Shown here: positions 1-12,279 of the stretch, piece after piece
Position numbering within the stretch: the first letter of the stretch is position 1
Layout: each line of letters opens with the position of its first letter
Source: Linepithema humile
Taxonomy: Eukaryota > Arthropoda > Insecta > Hymenoptera > Formicidae
Assembly (NCBI RefSeq): GCF_040581485.1
Contig: NC_090132.1
Span: forward strand, 30,825,911 to 30,889,910
Direction of reading: 5' to 3'
DNA length: 64,000 nt
Notes under the pieces: generated by a model
What the model saw: the letters and a program-made list of their open reading frames with translations, nothing else
What the model was told of the DNA's origin: nothing
The model's database searches: none
Position numbers and translations under genes: made by a program

Positions 1-119
1 AAATCTCGGACGGGACATAGAATTTCAATGACAATTCGGAATTGAAGTCGCAATTAAAGCTGTGAGCGTCTCCAAAGAAGCTCGAGCGTCTTTGGGTGCA
101 ATCATGGACGAGCAAGAGT

Positions 120-143
120 GTAAGTACTTGCCGAAGTACTTAC
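120..143. repeat. Hairpin carrying splice-donor motifs on both strands
   Basis: Perfect 10-bp inverted repeat (GTAAGTACTT / AAGTACTTAC) with a 4-nt loop GCCG. Because the arm begins GTAAGT, each strand carries a consensus-like donor: plus-strand GT at 120-121 and minus-strand GT at 143-142. The hairpin could mask a donor in RNA, or it may simply be a chance palindrome. Confidence 0.6.
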
Positions 144-158
144 GTACACAAAAGACGT
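144..158 (-). other. Possible 15-nt minus-strand microexon (weak)
   Basis: The minus strand reads a long (CT)n tract, then CGTCTTCGCCAG (AG at 160-159), then ACGTCTTTTGTGTAC, then the donor GTAAGTACTT (GT at 143-142). The 15 nt are a multiple of three. The pyrimidine tract is the complement of the GA microsatellite, an abundant repeat class here, so the acceptor may be accidental. No flanking coding exon is recognised. Confidence 0.12.
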
Positions 159-165
159 CTGGCGA

Positions 166-169
<4 letters not shown>

Positions 170-223
<54 letters not shown>
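170..223. repeat. (GA)27 microsatellite
   Basis: Uninterrupted GA dinucleotide array of about 54 nt, followed by CAGAGGG. On the minus strand it is a CT polypyrimidine tract directly upstream of a CAG. Confidence 0.97.
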
Positions 224-228
<5 letters not shown>

Positions 229-1543
229 GGAGGATCAACCGTGGATGGCTGGCGTCCGATAACTGAATTTTCCCGTGTCTTTTCCCCCACATTTCCGTGA
301 TCGATCGCGAGTAGTTTGGTCGACGATCAAAAGTCGAAAAATTCTCGCCGTGTGGGTGGACGAGGTCCAATTTGATTTGCAAGCAAAGTACGCCGTAGAA
401 CAGCTCGACAAGAGAGATCGACGGAGCAAAGGCCGAGGACGAGAAGGATGAGAAGTGGAGAACGGGGACAACGATGAGTCGAAGATGGGGAGAAAGATCC
501 CGTGTTAAAAAACGCGGACGAGGCAAAGGTTAAGGAGAACCGCACGCGTCCGAAATCTCAAGTATCTCATCGACGTCTTCGTCCACCTAACAGTTTCCTT
601 CGTTTGTAGTCATCTAACTTGCCCCTGTCTCCTCTTCAACTCCCGCCGGCGCAATTCCCGAAGGGTACATCCGCGACTTTTATGTTTTAACCCCGCACTC
701 GAACTCGCCCCCTCGCAGAGCTCTTCTTTATATCGGTCGCTTCCTGGCTCAATGCCCGATACGATTTTTACGGAATATCTCAATGAGTAGGCACGACAAG
801 TGGCACGACAAGTAGAATGGCTCGCCTTTTGTTCCATTTGTTACATTGGTATACGCGAAGTTAATTGTGAAATTAATTACAAAGTATTGTTCCGAGTGCT
901 GATGTTCTTCGCGGTATTTATGAATCATACTGAATACATAAAAATATAAATAGAAATTTAATTAAACATTTTGTACCGAAAATGAAAAGGATTATTGATC
1001 GTAATTTGTAATTTCAATATTACTGAAAAACTTCTATGTGTGTCACGTAAAATGCGATAAATTTAAGATACATCGTATTCCTGACACATACGTAAAGTAA
1101 AGTGATAAAACCAGAAGTTTTCATCTAAACTCAGTAGAGAAATAAGAAAAGCTGCTTGTATCCATTTCGAGTGCGATGCGTGTTACTGAATCGAAGATAA
1201 GCATTAGGAGCGATCCACTCAACATCTTACACTGCACACATGCACACGGTAGTCCGATTCGCGTCACGCGTTCTAAAACTTGAAAGTGCTATCCACGATT
1301 CCGCCACTCGTCCACATCGCCGATCAGCCGGCGTGGCAATCCTCGCGACTTCGCAAGCGAGGAAAGTTATCAGAGATAATAAATTCAACGATGGAAACGG
1401 GGATCGGGACGAAATCCTGGACGATTCGAAACGACCGGCCTCTCCGGGGCCAGAAACAGTTTAAAGCCGAAGAAGAAGCTCCATAAGAAGCGAGCATAAT
1501 GTGGCATGGCGAGAGGGACGCATCGCAGCCGGGCGGATGGAAG

Positions 1544-1566
1544 GAGAGAGAGAGAGAGAGAGAGAG
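1544..1566. repeat. (GA)n microsatellite
   Basis: Perfect GA array of about 23 nt inside purine-rich sequence. Confidence 0.95.
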
Positions 1567-1908
1567 GAAGACAAGGAGAAGAAATTACATCGTTTGAATA
1601 TACGCTCCATATCACCGGGGACTTTTAGCGAACTGCGATACGGAGAGAGGGCTGCTAGTGACTAACGTTATCCAGCGAGCGGGCGCGAGAGGCGACGACG
1701 TCGCGTGCGAGGCAGACGGCGAGAAGAGGTCGGGACGCTTGTGCCTAGGTGTATATCTTGGCCGAGACATGAAAAATGCATCTAACAGCCCTCGAGGCAC
1801 TTCGCCATTCAAGTCCACGGCTATCCTCCTGCCAACCTGCCACCACTTTTCAGATCAAAAGTTACCTGCTCGCGTAACTTTCCCGTGTGCCGTCTACCAA
1901 CACAGCAT

Positions 1909-1930
1909 ACCACCACCACCACCACCACCA
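1909..1930. repeat. (ACC)n trinucleotide microsatellite
   Basis: About seven perfect ACC units, continuing into degenerate ATC/ACC units and a C-rich stretch up to about 1955. Any translation is low complexity (T, P or H runs). Confidence 0.93.
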
Positions 1931-2055
1931 TCAACATCACCATCCCCCCACCCTTCCGTCCAGGAAAAGCCTCTGCCTATCTCCCGCTTAACAAAGCACG
2001 CGAAACTCTATTACACACCGGCGCATCCCCGGCTTATGTATTTACCCGATACGAC

Positions 2056-2080
2056 GTAGGTACGTTAGGTACGTACCTAC
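2056..2080. repeat. Perfect hairpin, 10-bp stem
   Basis: GTAGGTACGT, a five-base loop TAGGT, then ACGTACCTAC. The stem is perfectly self-complementary. It contains tandem GGTACGT units that resemble splice donors but lack an upstream pyrimidine tract. No function assigned. Confidence 0.7.
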
Positions 2081-2567
2081 ATGGGCGTGAAACGTTCTCC
2101 GCGATCGACGTGCTGTAACGCCTACCGCCGGTCCCGTGGATTACTTTCGCGGTTTTAACCGAACATTCGTACGGTTTCCGAAAACAGGCAAATTCCATCA
2201 CGGACAAATTAACTATTCCTTTAGTATTTCATGTGCAAAACTAATCATTTAAATCGCGTTTTATTAATTCCAAAATAATTACTTTTTAATTGTATAATGT
2301 TTTCCGTAAATGTATGCAAATTGGATTTAGACAATTGTTAACGATATAAACAATATATAGCAGTTTCTAGGTAAAAAACAATTTTTTTCTTATTCAAACA
2401 GGGATATGTATACTAACAGTTGTTGCAAAATTAGAATATTGTTGCCAATTATATTAAGTGGCGGTACCACACTAAACACTTTTATCAATAAAATAAAGAA
2501 TTTAATTCGTGCCAATTAAGCAACTAATATACATATCACGTGTAAATTGTAAGAATGATTAACTTAC

Positions 2568-2653
2568 ATTCTCCGTTGTCGTTATTTATCTTCGACTTTC
2601 AAGAGAACTAATTCCTCCTAATTCCAGGAAAATGTATGAACACATTCGCTTAC
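2568..2653 (-). other. Candidate recursive-splicing exon downstream of ratchet point 1
   Basis: Minus-strand segment of 86 nt between the CAG acceptor (AG at 2655-2654) and a second donor, GTAAGTTA, whose GT is at 2567-2566. All three frames contain a stop codon within the segment, so it would not act as an in-frame coding exon. In the published model, a cryptic RS-exon is first defined by its downstream donor and then lost when the reconstituted upstream donor is used. A stop-containing segment with a strong terminal donor fits that model. Whether it is ever retained in mRNA cannot be seen here. Confidence 0.45.
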
Positions 2654-2681
2654 CTGTAACAGAAAAAAAGTATACATAAGT
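2648..2681 (-). promoter_or_regulatory. Strong candidate recursive splice site (ratchet point) 1
   Basis: Read on the minus strand, a U-rich tract ending in TTTCTGTTACAG abuts GTAAGC with no exon between them. The acceptor AG is at 2655-2654 and the donor GT at 2653-2652. A CTTAT motif fitting the loose animal branch-point consensus puts its A at 2677, 22 nt before the AG. Acceptor directly joined to donor is the known architecture of recursive splice sites in long Drosophila introns; splicing to such a site regenerates a donor, so the intron is removed in steps. A second strong donor lies 86 nt downstream. No exon or protein is implied in the window itself. The alternative is chance juxtaposition, made less likely by the similar site at 38,110 on the same strand. 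Confidence 0.62.
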
Positions 2682-5600
2682 ATGCAAATCTATTATCAAA
2701 TAACATCGTAAATAATGCATACATGAGCATTTACATTTTCACAAAGAAATAATTTCCATATGTGTAAGAATTTCTTTCGCTATTCAGATCTTAAGTTATT
2801 TCAAATTTTACAATAAATTTTACATAAATAAAAAATAGAAAAATATCCCAACATATTGTATATAATATGTATAAAACATTTGAGATGTATTTAAGATTAA
2901 AATTATGTTCACAGAAAAATATAGATACATTTAAATATTTGAAGGATGTATACCATATATGTCAAGCTACGCAGTCAAGAGTTAAAGCAGAGAGAATTTG
3001 CTCCTGAATTTCCACTGAATGTAAATTGGCGAAATACACTCATTGTCAGTCTATTTTCACATTACGTTTTCTTTTTCTTTTCTCTGCTATTACGAACGTA
3101 AGAAGATATATCGCCATGGCGCTCCTAGCCGCTAATTTGTTAGCAAAGGTAGCTTTTAAGACCATCGTCCATTATTACAGCGTACATATTACGCTAATGA
3201 CACCTGTCATACGCATTACATAATTAACGTCGGCGCGATACGTTTGTTCATTGCTGGCACTCCCGATATACGCAGCTGGCGGAAGGAAACCAGTCACTAT
3301 TCCGCTATTACGCGCAGTCTCTTGTTTACCATGTATTTAACCAATTATTCATCAGAAATCTACTGTAAGACTGTACATCCCATTTCTTCGATTCGCACTC
3401 ATCCGTAACAGAATGAGTCGGGAAGTAACATTTCGGTAACATCCCTCTCGCCGCAAACTATTCTTTTTGTTTATTTCAAACATAAGTAAAATACCTAAGA
3501 AATACATTTAACATTAATGTACATTTTGTTCATTTTTATGCTTGAAAATCTTACATCATATCACATTTGGCAGGCCTAGAACTTTACAATGTAATGCATT
3601 GAAATCTTATATTTTAAAGAAATTTTAACATTCTAAACCATTTCTTTGTTAAAATATAAAATTTTAATGCATCGTGATGAAGAAAATGTAAATTTTAAAT
3701 TGCCAGACCTACCAATTTTTGTAGTATAAGATTCCAGTGTCTCTAATAATGAATAAAATGTATACATATTCTCGGCCATTTCTAAAATTCTAAGCATACC
3801 AAATGTTACTCTCTTTTAACATACGAACCGCTCTGCAATAAATTTCCCAGCAATAGGTCAAGGAGCGACCGACGATATCTCGAAAATTAAGACATGTGAA
3901 TTATACGTTCACGAGTTATGACGCTATGATAAGTCCCTTCTAAAAGTCCGATAAACGGCAGCCTGGCAACGTGGCCAGCAAAATTTGGTGGCTCTATTCA
4001 AATTTTTCGAGCCGGCAACTAATTCGAGACCGTCATAGATACACGCGCATGTATCATGCCGGCGGGTCGGCGGTTGCATATATGTATATCCCCGACAATG
4101 GGAACCGTAGCCTGTTATCTCGGTTCTTTGTATTCAAATTGCCACGGAAATACAGCGGGCAGATTATGTGGAATAGACATTTATCGTGGAATTATGAAAC
4201 GCCGTATTGTAATAATAATACGATATTACTCGCCGGTTTTAATTAGTTTTTTGTACGTTCCCTTAATCGATGACAAAGATTGCAAACCGGTAATGCGGAA
4301 TAATAGCTACTTCGATGTGCTTTACGGTGCATTTAAAGTGCAATCGTAATTGTGCTTAGAATACTGAGAAAATATCGACACCTTAAGAGCTTCGGCAAAA
4401 AAAGACCAATGACAATTCATTGCGCAATTATGTTTTTGCCAATGAATTGGAATGAATTCTCGCACAAAGTTCTCGCAGCCTTGCCGTTCCACCTTGTGAA
4501 CTGAATAAATATAATTAGTGTCCTGGTTCCCATTACATATCCGTATCAAATAACTGGCATCAGACTCGCATCAAGATATATTCTCTTTTTCTGTTATATT
4601 ATTAAAACTGATTATACAATCATAGTTAGATAACAAACTGTAACAAAGACCTTATTTTAAATAAATTAAATATCAAATGTTAAATTGGACATTTTTTAAA
4701 TATAAATTTACAAAAATTCAAGATTTTCTAAAAATTTAAGTAGAAAAAATCAAACACATATCTCACGTGTGAATGCAATTTAACTGATTGATAAATTCTT
4801 GGCATTTGATGATCTTCTCGTTACTTATTACGAGCGATGAAACATCCCAGATAATAACTAAGTTATGAGACCCTATTAATGAATGATACAAACGCAGAGG
4901 CTATGCGTGATAAACGATAATCCTCCCAAACGTTTCCCTTGTCGGCTCGTTGATCGTGGCTGTCAACGTTGTTGATTCATGGCGTACAAGAGATTTGGTG
5001 ATAACGAATTCGATGGTACATTACACCGACTATTCAACACAATCGACTGCTTGTTAGTAGGATCAGAGATTTGTATGTGGATTAAATCGTCTAGACGAAC
5101 GTTGCGAACGAATAAGATTTCGTTATTAATAAGCGACGTAACAAAATGCAAGTAAAAAAGAAATATCATTGGAAAATATTGTGCAAATCGAGTAACGGTA
5201 AAATATTTGATGTAGTACATGTAAGATTATGCTTCCAAAAATATATTTCGACAAATAAGATTTAATATATTCAATCTTTTTTTAAATTTAATCGCCATTA
5301 GTTCAGAAAGTTATTATACTTTGCAACAAGTCCTTAGAAATAGAATAAATAAAAATATGCATCATCCAACTTTTGCATTCAAAGTTTCTCCGCAATTTTT
5401 AATAAAAATTGTTAACTCTTCTGTGGCACATTATCATTTCTGTCTAACACAACATGATAAAATTTAATAAGAAACATAAGTTCTACATTTTACAATGTTA
5501 AACTTTGCTCTCATACAATAACTGAATTTTGGCATTTCGTGCCAACTTAAACTGGGTCAACTTGGCTGCCTCATCCGTGGTTAATGACCAATTAGAAACG

Positions 5601-6119
5601 GTTGTCCAACAGCCCAGCAATGTTCATGAGACTTGTGCGTGATTAAAATTCATTGGTCGATTATCCAGAACAGAAGGATGAGCGTGCAAGAACAGAAATA
5701 AAAAGTCATTCGTTCATCATCTCATTCTCCGGCTCGCTTTCTACTCTGTCTCTCTTTTAAAACAAATTTCCGTCTAAGATAATTTGTCATTAAATACAAG
5801 AAACACGTATATAAATATAAAAACGCGCATGAATATCTGTAATTACGAAAGGAGAGATAAGCGTTAACGTCGACTGAGGTTGCAATAAGCTCCATGTATT
5901 TGTTAATTATAAAAAAGGCGGTTGTGTGAGTCGAGGCTGCAGTGACCCAAGGTTGCAAGAAACTACGCGTCAGCTCGGCGGGTTTATTAATTAGGGAGAA
6001 AGAGGTAGCATCGAGTAAAATGTAGCGGTGGTTATGTGGTTGCTTATGCTCCAAGTTTGCAGTAATCACAGTCAAGCTGGCATATTTAATCGAAGGGAAA
6101 TGAAAGAAGCTAAAAAGAT

Positions 6120-6843
6120 AAAAAATCGTAAAAAGAAAAAAAAGAGAAAAAAATCAGAATAAAAAGATCAATGGAACAAATATTACAATATTCTTGCTTT
6201 GCTTTCACGCAAATGTTGGAATACATTAATATTATTTCTAAGAGCAACGAAGAAGAAGGAAAGAGGAGAAAGAGAGTCGGCGAAAAAGAGAGGGAACTAA
6301 AGCAAAGTTACACTTAGCAACAATGTGTTCGGCGGGCACGACGACGGCACAGTTAACATAAGCGCATGATCGGAATCAGGCGACACTATCTGATTACGGA
6401 AAGTTCGTTAATTGGCAAATTGCGAGCATGAGTCATACGTCGGGCCGGGTAGGTAGATAGGTAGGTTCGGTGAGTCACGTGAAATTCTGCGCTCCCTTTA
6501 TGGTTTGCACGCGAGTGCAACGCGCTGATCGGTCGAACGGCTGGTTACGTGCATATGCGCGACTTACGCCTGACGATACCCCGACAAGCGCCACACACCA
6601 GTCATTCGTTTTCGACGTTATTCGTTCTCGGTACCCTCGTCTCCTAGTTAGTTTCTCGAATTATATATTTCGACGCACGCGGGTTAGCAACTCGGGCGCA
6701 TTGTCTTCGCGCTCGCAATCTTCGATTTTTCACGCCGGGATAATCTAATTGCAGCATGCCACTTCAGCTGGCATTCTCCATCAACGTTTGAATACGTTCC
6801 AAATAGAGTTGTATCCGCTGACTGACCCCAGCGAAACGAAGCG

Positions 6844-6874
<31 letters not shown>

Positions 6875-8985
6875 ACTCTCATTATTTCAAAATAACGATG
6901 TGGACATTCGTTCTCTCCAATCGGCCATTGGCGAATTCGCCTAACATGCAGCACTTTGTGCCACTTCTTGTAGAACAGTCTCTTCTTATAAAGTTTCCAG
7001 AATTACTGGCACCATTCATTTTGCACAGCGGACATAATTTATCTACCAAATACACGTTACAATTTTCGTCTATGACTCACGAATTTACTTATCTCGTTTA
7101 AACGAGATCCCACTTGAAGATAAATCTCGCCGCAGAGATAATTATGCTTCTAATATCCAACCGTGTTAAGTTTAACGGAAATAAAGTTTACATTTAAATT
7201 AGCGTAAGTAACAAGTACTTGAAATAGTATTATTTTAAATTTATCAAAGATTTAATAAGGAATTATATAGGGTATATAAATATTATAGAACTGCAAATTA
7301 GAAAACTTTTATTTTGCTCCAAACAAGCACAATTACGGAAACAACGTTTTGTCGGAGGACAGTATGATGTGAAGTACATAAATATAAAAAGATAAGAGAG
7401 AAGGCGGAACGGGGCAATCAACATAAGTCGCAGCTATTTTCTTCCGCTTACCGTTCGCCAGGAGCACGTAAGTAAAAAGTCATTTTCCTTAGCGGAAGAC
7501 ACATTCCAAAAGGTCCGACGAATCTCTACGCAGAGACTACCATTTTGTGCCCGGACCGTGAGAGAAATAAATTGCCGCCGGGCAAATCGTATTTTATTTC
7601 GCGCTGGTAAACACGGCGAAGTGAGTTTACGCCTGACAGGACAAACAGCCGCGTGTAACGATATTAATCCAAATGAACGTTTACTTGTCAGCATATTTCT
7701 CTCTCCTACTCGCGACAACGGGATTATTTCTGGAACGCGCACTGCGATGCAAAGTTAAACGTCGGGCGCGCTTAAACTTGCCGAATCTACAAGGATCGAT
7801 CCTTCGCTCGGATAATAATGGCCACAAAAGGATAAAGTGAAATGACACGAGAATACCGTTTGAGCTAATTTTCGAGCGAGAAACGTCCTTGTTTTTGCAA
7901 ACTATTATCGAAGTCGTACTTTGATGATTGGCGGTCTGCTCGAGCTATATAAATTAAGTGTGTCATCCTAGTCTTCTTCCGCGATAATTAGCACGTTGTA
8001 CGAGTTACCAACCCTTGACACGCTCAAATTAGATCTGTGTTTACACGAGCGACGTCTGTGAGAGTGTCGCGTCACCAATCACAAGGTACATCTGATTAGA
8101 GACTCGGCGCAGCTCATTAATTAGCATAGCGCGTCTCCGGAAACCAGGGAGCTGATCTTATACGGCCATCTGCACTGAAAACTTAACGCCGTCGGATATT
8201 AGAAGCATAATTATCTCTCCGGTGGGATTTATCTTTCAGTGGGTCGCTTAAACGAGATAAGTTCAGTCGGGCAAAGTCTGGTATCAACGAGAAAAGCACT
8301 TTTTCTCACGGCACAAAATAATTATCGTTTACTATGCGTTCATAATTGGGAATATAATAATACGTCGTTTTTCCGGAAACATAGGCAGAAAATATTTTCA
8401 GGCAAAGCGCAAAAAAGCACAAACGCCTGCAAACGGATAAAAACGCGGCGAGTTCGTCCGCTTTCGTGCGATGCATTTGTTATTTTAATAACCCCCTCCT
8501 TCTTCTTCCCCCGCGTTCTTATTTATCATACTTTTTTATTTTAATAACTGCACTCTCTTTTTTCTTCTCTCTCGCCCTCTTTCTCTTCCGCGCGCACGGC
8601 CTGACTCGAAAACGAGCCAACAGCCGGCAGTAAATAGTCGGAAAAATGAGAGTCGTCGAGTTTCTGGTATATCGCGCAGTTAGGTGCCGGCCGGGGAACA
8701 CCGCGAATTGTCGTAAATATTAATAATCCGGGAGTCGTCGACGGAGGCGGACGTCGGTGGTGCGTAATTAGTGCTCCCTTCTTGGCGAAGAGTCGAGAGG
8801 TAGGAAAATGTTTATGCCGTGTACCAACCGCCGGGGAAGAAATTACGCTGAGACAGTCGGTACTAGAAATTCTAGTCGCTTGATTAATCGTGCCGGCCTT
8901 CACTTAAACACGAACGAGGACACGAGACGAGACGTCGGACGAGAAAGCACGAGAGTTGATGGAGAATGCTCTTGATTAGAACATT
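6120..8985. other. Mixed-GC non-coding stretch
   Basis: GC content rises relative to the left flank, with one AC repeat and several TAATTA-type homeodomain-like sites between about 7,980 and 8,230. A CTATATAAATT motif near 7,946 resembles a TATA box, but I see no convincing initiator or downstream gene. No coding frame is recognisable. Confidence 0.65.
6844..6871. repeat. (AC)14 microsatellite
   Basis: Perfect AC array of 28 nt, one of only three short AC/GT arrays seen, in contrast to the many GA arrays. Confidence 0.96.
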
Positions 8986-9900
8986 ATCCGGCGATTTTCT
9001 CTCAGGTACGGATAATATGTTCTTCAAACTCTATTCACTCAGCCAGTAGTAATAATAATAAAAAGCGTAATATAACATAATCAAATGTATAATTCCATAT
9101 ATAAATTTAACAATAAACTCTCTCAATTCGCAAAGTAAACCCTAATCTTTATTTTCAACTTTTCATCATTTTTAATGAATCATCATTCATCATACAATAT
9201 TAAGCATATTGTAAATATGAAAGTGTCAACAATATATTATATATTAGTACATCGAATGATAGATTTTGATAAATATTTAAAGATAATATTTAGAGAAATT
9301 TTCTCTAAATAGAAAAGTCTTTCCTCGATAAAAATGTGATAAAAAATTTAATTGTAAAGGTATTTATAATTTGACATTGAAAAGCTTCTTTTCATCAACT
9401 TTTTACACAAACAGATAAGAAAATTTGTTTTTCACATAATTTCAAACAGATTGCGCTTTCAAAAATTTGATTTATGATATAATTATCACGATATTTAATA
9501 TTGGAAAATAAAAGATCGTGCAATAGAATAATCAAATATTAATCCAATTTTCTCTAAGAAATAGCTTTCCTTCTTCATTTTCATTATAAAATTCATTATA
9601 AAAATAAATAAAGTGTATATCTCAATCCAATTTGATATTAAAGTATATAGTCTGATATAAATATAAAATCAATTCTCAATTTACGCAATACACGTGTATT
9701 GTCAAATAATTCAATTATTCGCTATACCATAAATATCTAAATTGTTTCTTCTAAAATTTCTTGAATTGTTGAATTAAAGTATTTACGTCCGAGTTCCGAG
9801 AAAGAAAAAAAAGAAAAATTTTCGAGAAAAGAAGTTTCCGATAATTAAAGCGTCGTTTCACGTGAAATTTCTCTTTAATCGTGTTGCTCCTCATAGCGCA
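8985..9900. other. Very AT-rich non-coding stretch
   Basis: Near-continuous A/T runs, with one palindrome. A plus-strand TTTTCTCTCAG|GTACGG at about 9,005 resembles a ratchet point but has a short tract and no downstream donor. Otherwise nothing is seen. Confidence 0.7.
9289..9309. repeat. Perfect AT-rich palindrome
   Basis: TTTAGAGAAA and TTTCTCTAAA separated by a single T. The 10-bp arms are perfectly complementary. It lies in very AT-rich DNA, where such palindromes arise readily. Confidence 0.55.
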
Positions 9901-11110
9901 TATAACAGTCAAAACTTACTACGGAAAACGCAACGCGAAAGAAGATTCAAATAAGGAAAGACAGGAGTTAAAAGGAACGACGCCGTCAAAGGAACCAGAA
10001 AGGGTGAGAGAGGCAGTAGTTACTGCAGCGGAGCGAACTGTTTACGGAAATTAGCAATTCTAATATTTAGGCAAAGCGAGACAAATTTATTAATTAAGTC
10101 TGAAGTCTGGTCGTGCGCCGCGCGAGATACTTTTCGTCTGTGTCGCGTTCGGAGAGAAGGACGTTCGGAACAGTAATGGAAAACGAGAACGCGTGGGCGG
10201 TAAGAGAGAAAGGAAAAAAGGGAGGGTAGAGAGGAGAAAAACGAAAAGGAGAACGTCGGACACTAGTTGGAGAATGAGGTGGAGAGAGAGCGTCGGGAGG
10301 AGACGAGAGGCCGTCCTCGCTCGGTCGTGCGTCGCTCAGCGGGAAACTTTTAATTCCGTAACTCCCGGATTAAATTATCACGCCGAGACGATTGTCCCAG
10401 GAAAGATTAAGAAAGGAGCTCCGGCTCGCCGACGGGCGCCGCGGCGACGTTCCTCCATTGCAGAACAACGTACAATCGTCCTGCGGAGAAGAGAAAGGAA
10501 GTTGAAATACGGTAGAGGCGAAAAGGGAAGGAACGAGAAAGACAACGACAAAATCCCTTTTTCGTTTGCAGGACCGGTTGTTGCGCTCGGTTTAACTCGA
10601 CTGCTACTCATGAAGAAAGAGAAAGGCGAGAGTGGGGATAAGAAATAAGAGGCCAAGAATGCGAAGGAAGGCAAAAAGCTGGAAGAGTAACTCTATAGAG
10701 GAAGACGAAAACGCGACGCGAGAGAAAAAGAAGAGAGAGAGAGAGAGAGAAACGGAAAATTCACGACAGGGATGAGCGAAATAGTTGAAGCGAAAGAAAC
10801 GAATGCAAGATTCATTGCGTAACGAACGAGAAAGGACGGGACGATGAAGTAGAGATAAGACGAAAAATACGGAGCACACAGGAAGAGAAGAGTGTACCAA
10901 AAAGAGTACGGGATCCAAGAGAAGTCAATTTTAAGTGGCTCCCTCTTTGCAAGGTACTTCGACGCAGGACGAGACTAGAATGCACGTGTCTTCAACGGAG
11001 CATGTTCAGCGAAGAAAAAAAGAGAGAAACGACAGAAAGATGAAGCAAGGAAAGCAAATGCGCGAATGTGCAGAAAAATATAAAACACATAGATGAAGTT
11101 GACAGATAAC
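9900..11110. other. Purine-rich plus-strand stretch
   Basis: From about 10,140 to 11,080 the plus strand is strongly purine-biased (GAGA, GAAA and GGAG motifs). This suppresses pyrimidine-first stop codons and gives long but meaningless open frames rich in Arg/Glu/Lys on one strand and Ser/Phe/Leu on the other. Confidence 0.7.
10732..10750. repeat. (AG)n microsatellite
   Basis: Short perfect AG array of about 19 nt within a kilobase of purine-rich plus-strand sequence. Confidence 0.93.
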
Positions 11111-11740
11111 TGATTGCCGCGATAATCGAATCGGACATTTCTCTACAGTTAAACTTTACGTCATCTTTTATTCTATCGCAATTTCCAATGTACGGAAGTA
11201 TCGGCTTTAAATATTTTATTTCGTTACGTTATAATCGATGGTTCGGCGGTATGAAATAAGAATTAGTTCACCGCTTAATTCGAGATTAAATGCAAAAGAA
11301 GACTTGGAATCGCACGAGCGGAAACGGACGGAGTAAAACCCTTCTGCTCGCCCGTCTTTCTCCTCTTCGACAATAACGAAGGACGAGGAAAGACCAAGTT
11401 AGGAATCTTGCCGAGTCTCGGAACGGGGTTTGAGTTTTGATTAACTGGAAGGTCGGTTTGAATCTGAGATCGAGCTGTGCCAGGGAGGAACCCGCCGCGC
11501 CGCGCACCGTGTCGCGTCGTGCGGAAGAGAGGCGGACTTATCACGTTTCCATCGTCTGTTTGATTTACCTGGCGTAACACGACAGTCAGTTACGTGTTTG
11601 CACAGATTCACCCTATTCATTTCCAAAAGCACACTCGAACTTAATATTATTATTAACCGCGCGTGCAGACTCGTCTATATCACGATGAAACGAGATGGAG
11701 ATTGAGCGCCAGCACGGAATACGCGATACGACCGACTCTA

Positions 11741-11759
11741 TCTCTCTCTCTCTCTCTCT

Positions 11760-11804
<45 letters not shown>
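11741..11804. repeat. (TC)n microsatellite, interrupted
   Basis: TC array of 24 nt (11741-11764), a CA interruption, then 38 nt more of TC (11767-11804). Opposite strand orientation to most GA arrays in the window. Confidence 0.96.
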
Positions 11805-11806
<2 letters not shown>

Positions 11807-12254
11807 CGAGCGGAAGCCAATCGCTACTCAAAGTCCGCGTTTACTTAAGACAATATTAATCAGATGCAAATTACTTTCACAGTTGATGTTTTTTCATCGA
11901 GGGAATGTTAATGAGTGTCCATTGAAGCTGCTTGTCGAACAGACGGATTTTTACGAGAGCAAGTGGTTAAAAAACGAAAAACTAATTGTGATAATTTCAA
12001 CAAACATTTTTGCTACATTTTTATGAAAACAAATGTACTTTACGTTACTTCAAAAATTTTATTTATTATTTTGTTGATATAGTAGAACTTTATTCACCGC
12101 GATAAAATACAACTTATCGTCACACGCAGTCTTACTGTATCACGTCAAATAAAATGCAAAGCTATTTTTAAAATTTTAAATTTTTTATCTTGGAAACAAT
12201 AGATTTCTTAGATTCTGAGACAGACAATCAATCCTATCTCATGACAAGTTTAAA

Positions 12255-12279
12255 TCTCTCTCTCTCTCTCTCTCTCTCT
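12255..12279. repeat. (TC)n microsatellite
   Basis: Perfect TC array of about 25 nt in AT-rich DNA. Confidence 0.95.

Larger units (their letters stand above)
1..2120. other. Non-coding, mixed GC; no gene recognised
   Basis: Moderate-GC DNA with the GA and ACC repeats listed separately, an AT-rich interval at about 840-1200, and a two-copy 12-mer (GCACGACAAGTG-like) near 790-815. A plus-strand frame is open over 32-262 and crosses a good donor motif at 120, but it has no convincing acceptor or recognisable protein sequence. Confidence 0.7.
2120..6120. other. AT-rich non-coding stretch with ratchet point 1
   Basis: Predominantly AT-rich with many A/T runs and frequent stops in all frames. 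The notable element is the minus-strand acceptor-donor junction at 2,653. I see no coding exon, RNA gene or transposon. Confidence 0.75.

Noticed and set aside
62..262. Open plus-strand frame at the left edge with a donor motif at 120
   Set aside because: The upstream frame closes at position 31, there is no pyrimidine tract and AG for an acceptor, and the C-terminal part is translated GA repeat. Retained only as a weak observation about the hairpin.
7940..7975. TATA-like CTATATAAATT as a promoter
   Set aside because: No clear initiator at the expected distance and no gene downstream; AT-rich DNA produces such motifs often.
8990..9015. Plus-strand TTTTCTCTCAG joined to GTACGG
   Set aside because: Resembles a ratchet point, but the tract is short, the donor is weak after position 5, no second donor follows within about 100 nt, and it is on the strand opposite to the strong sites.
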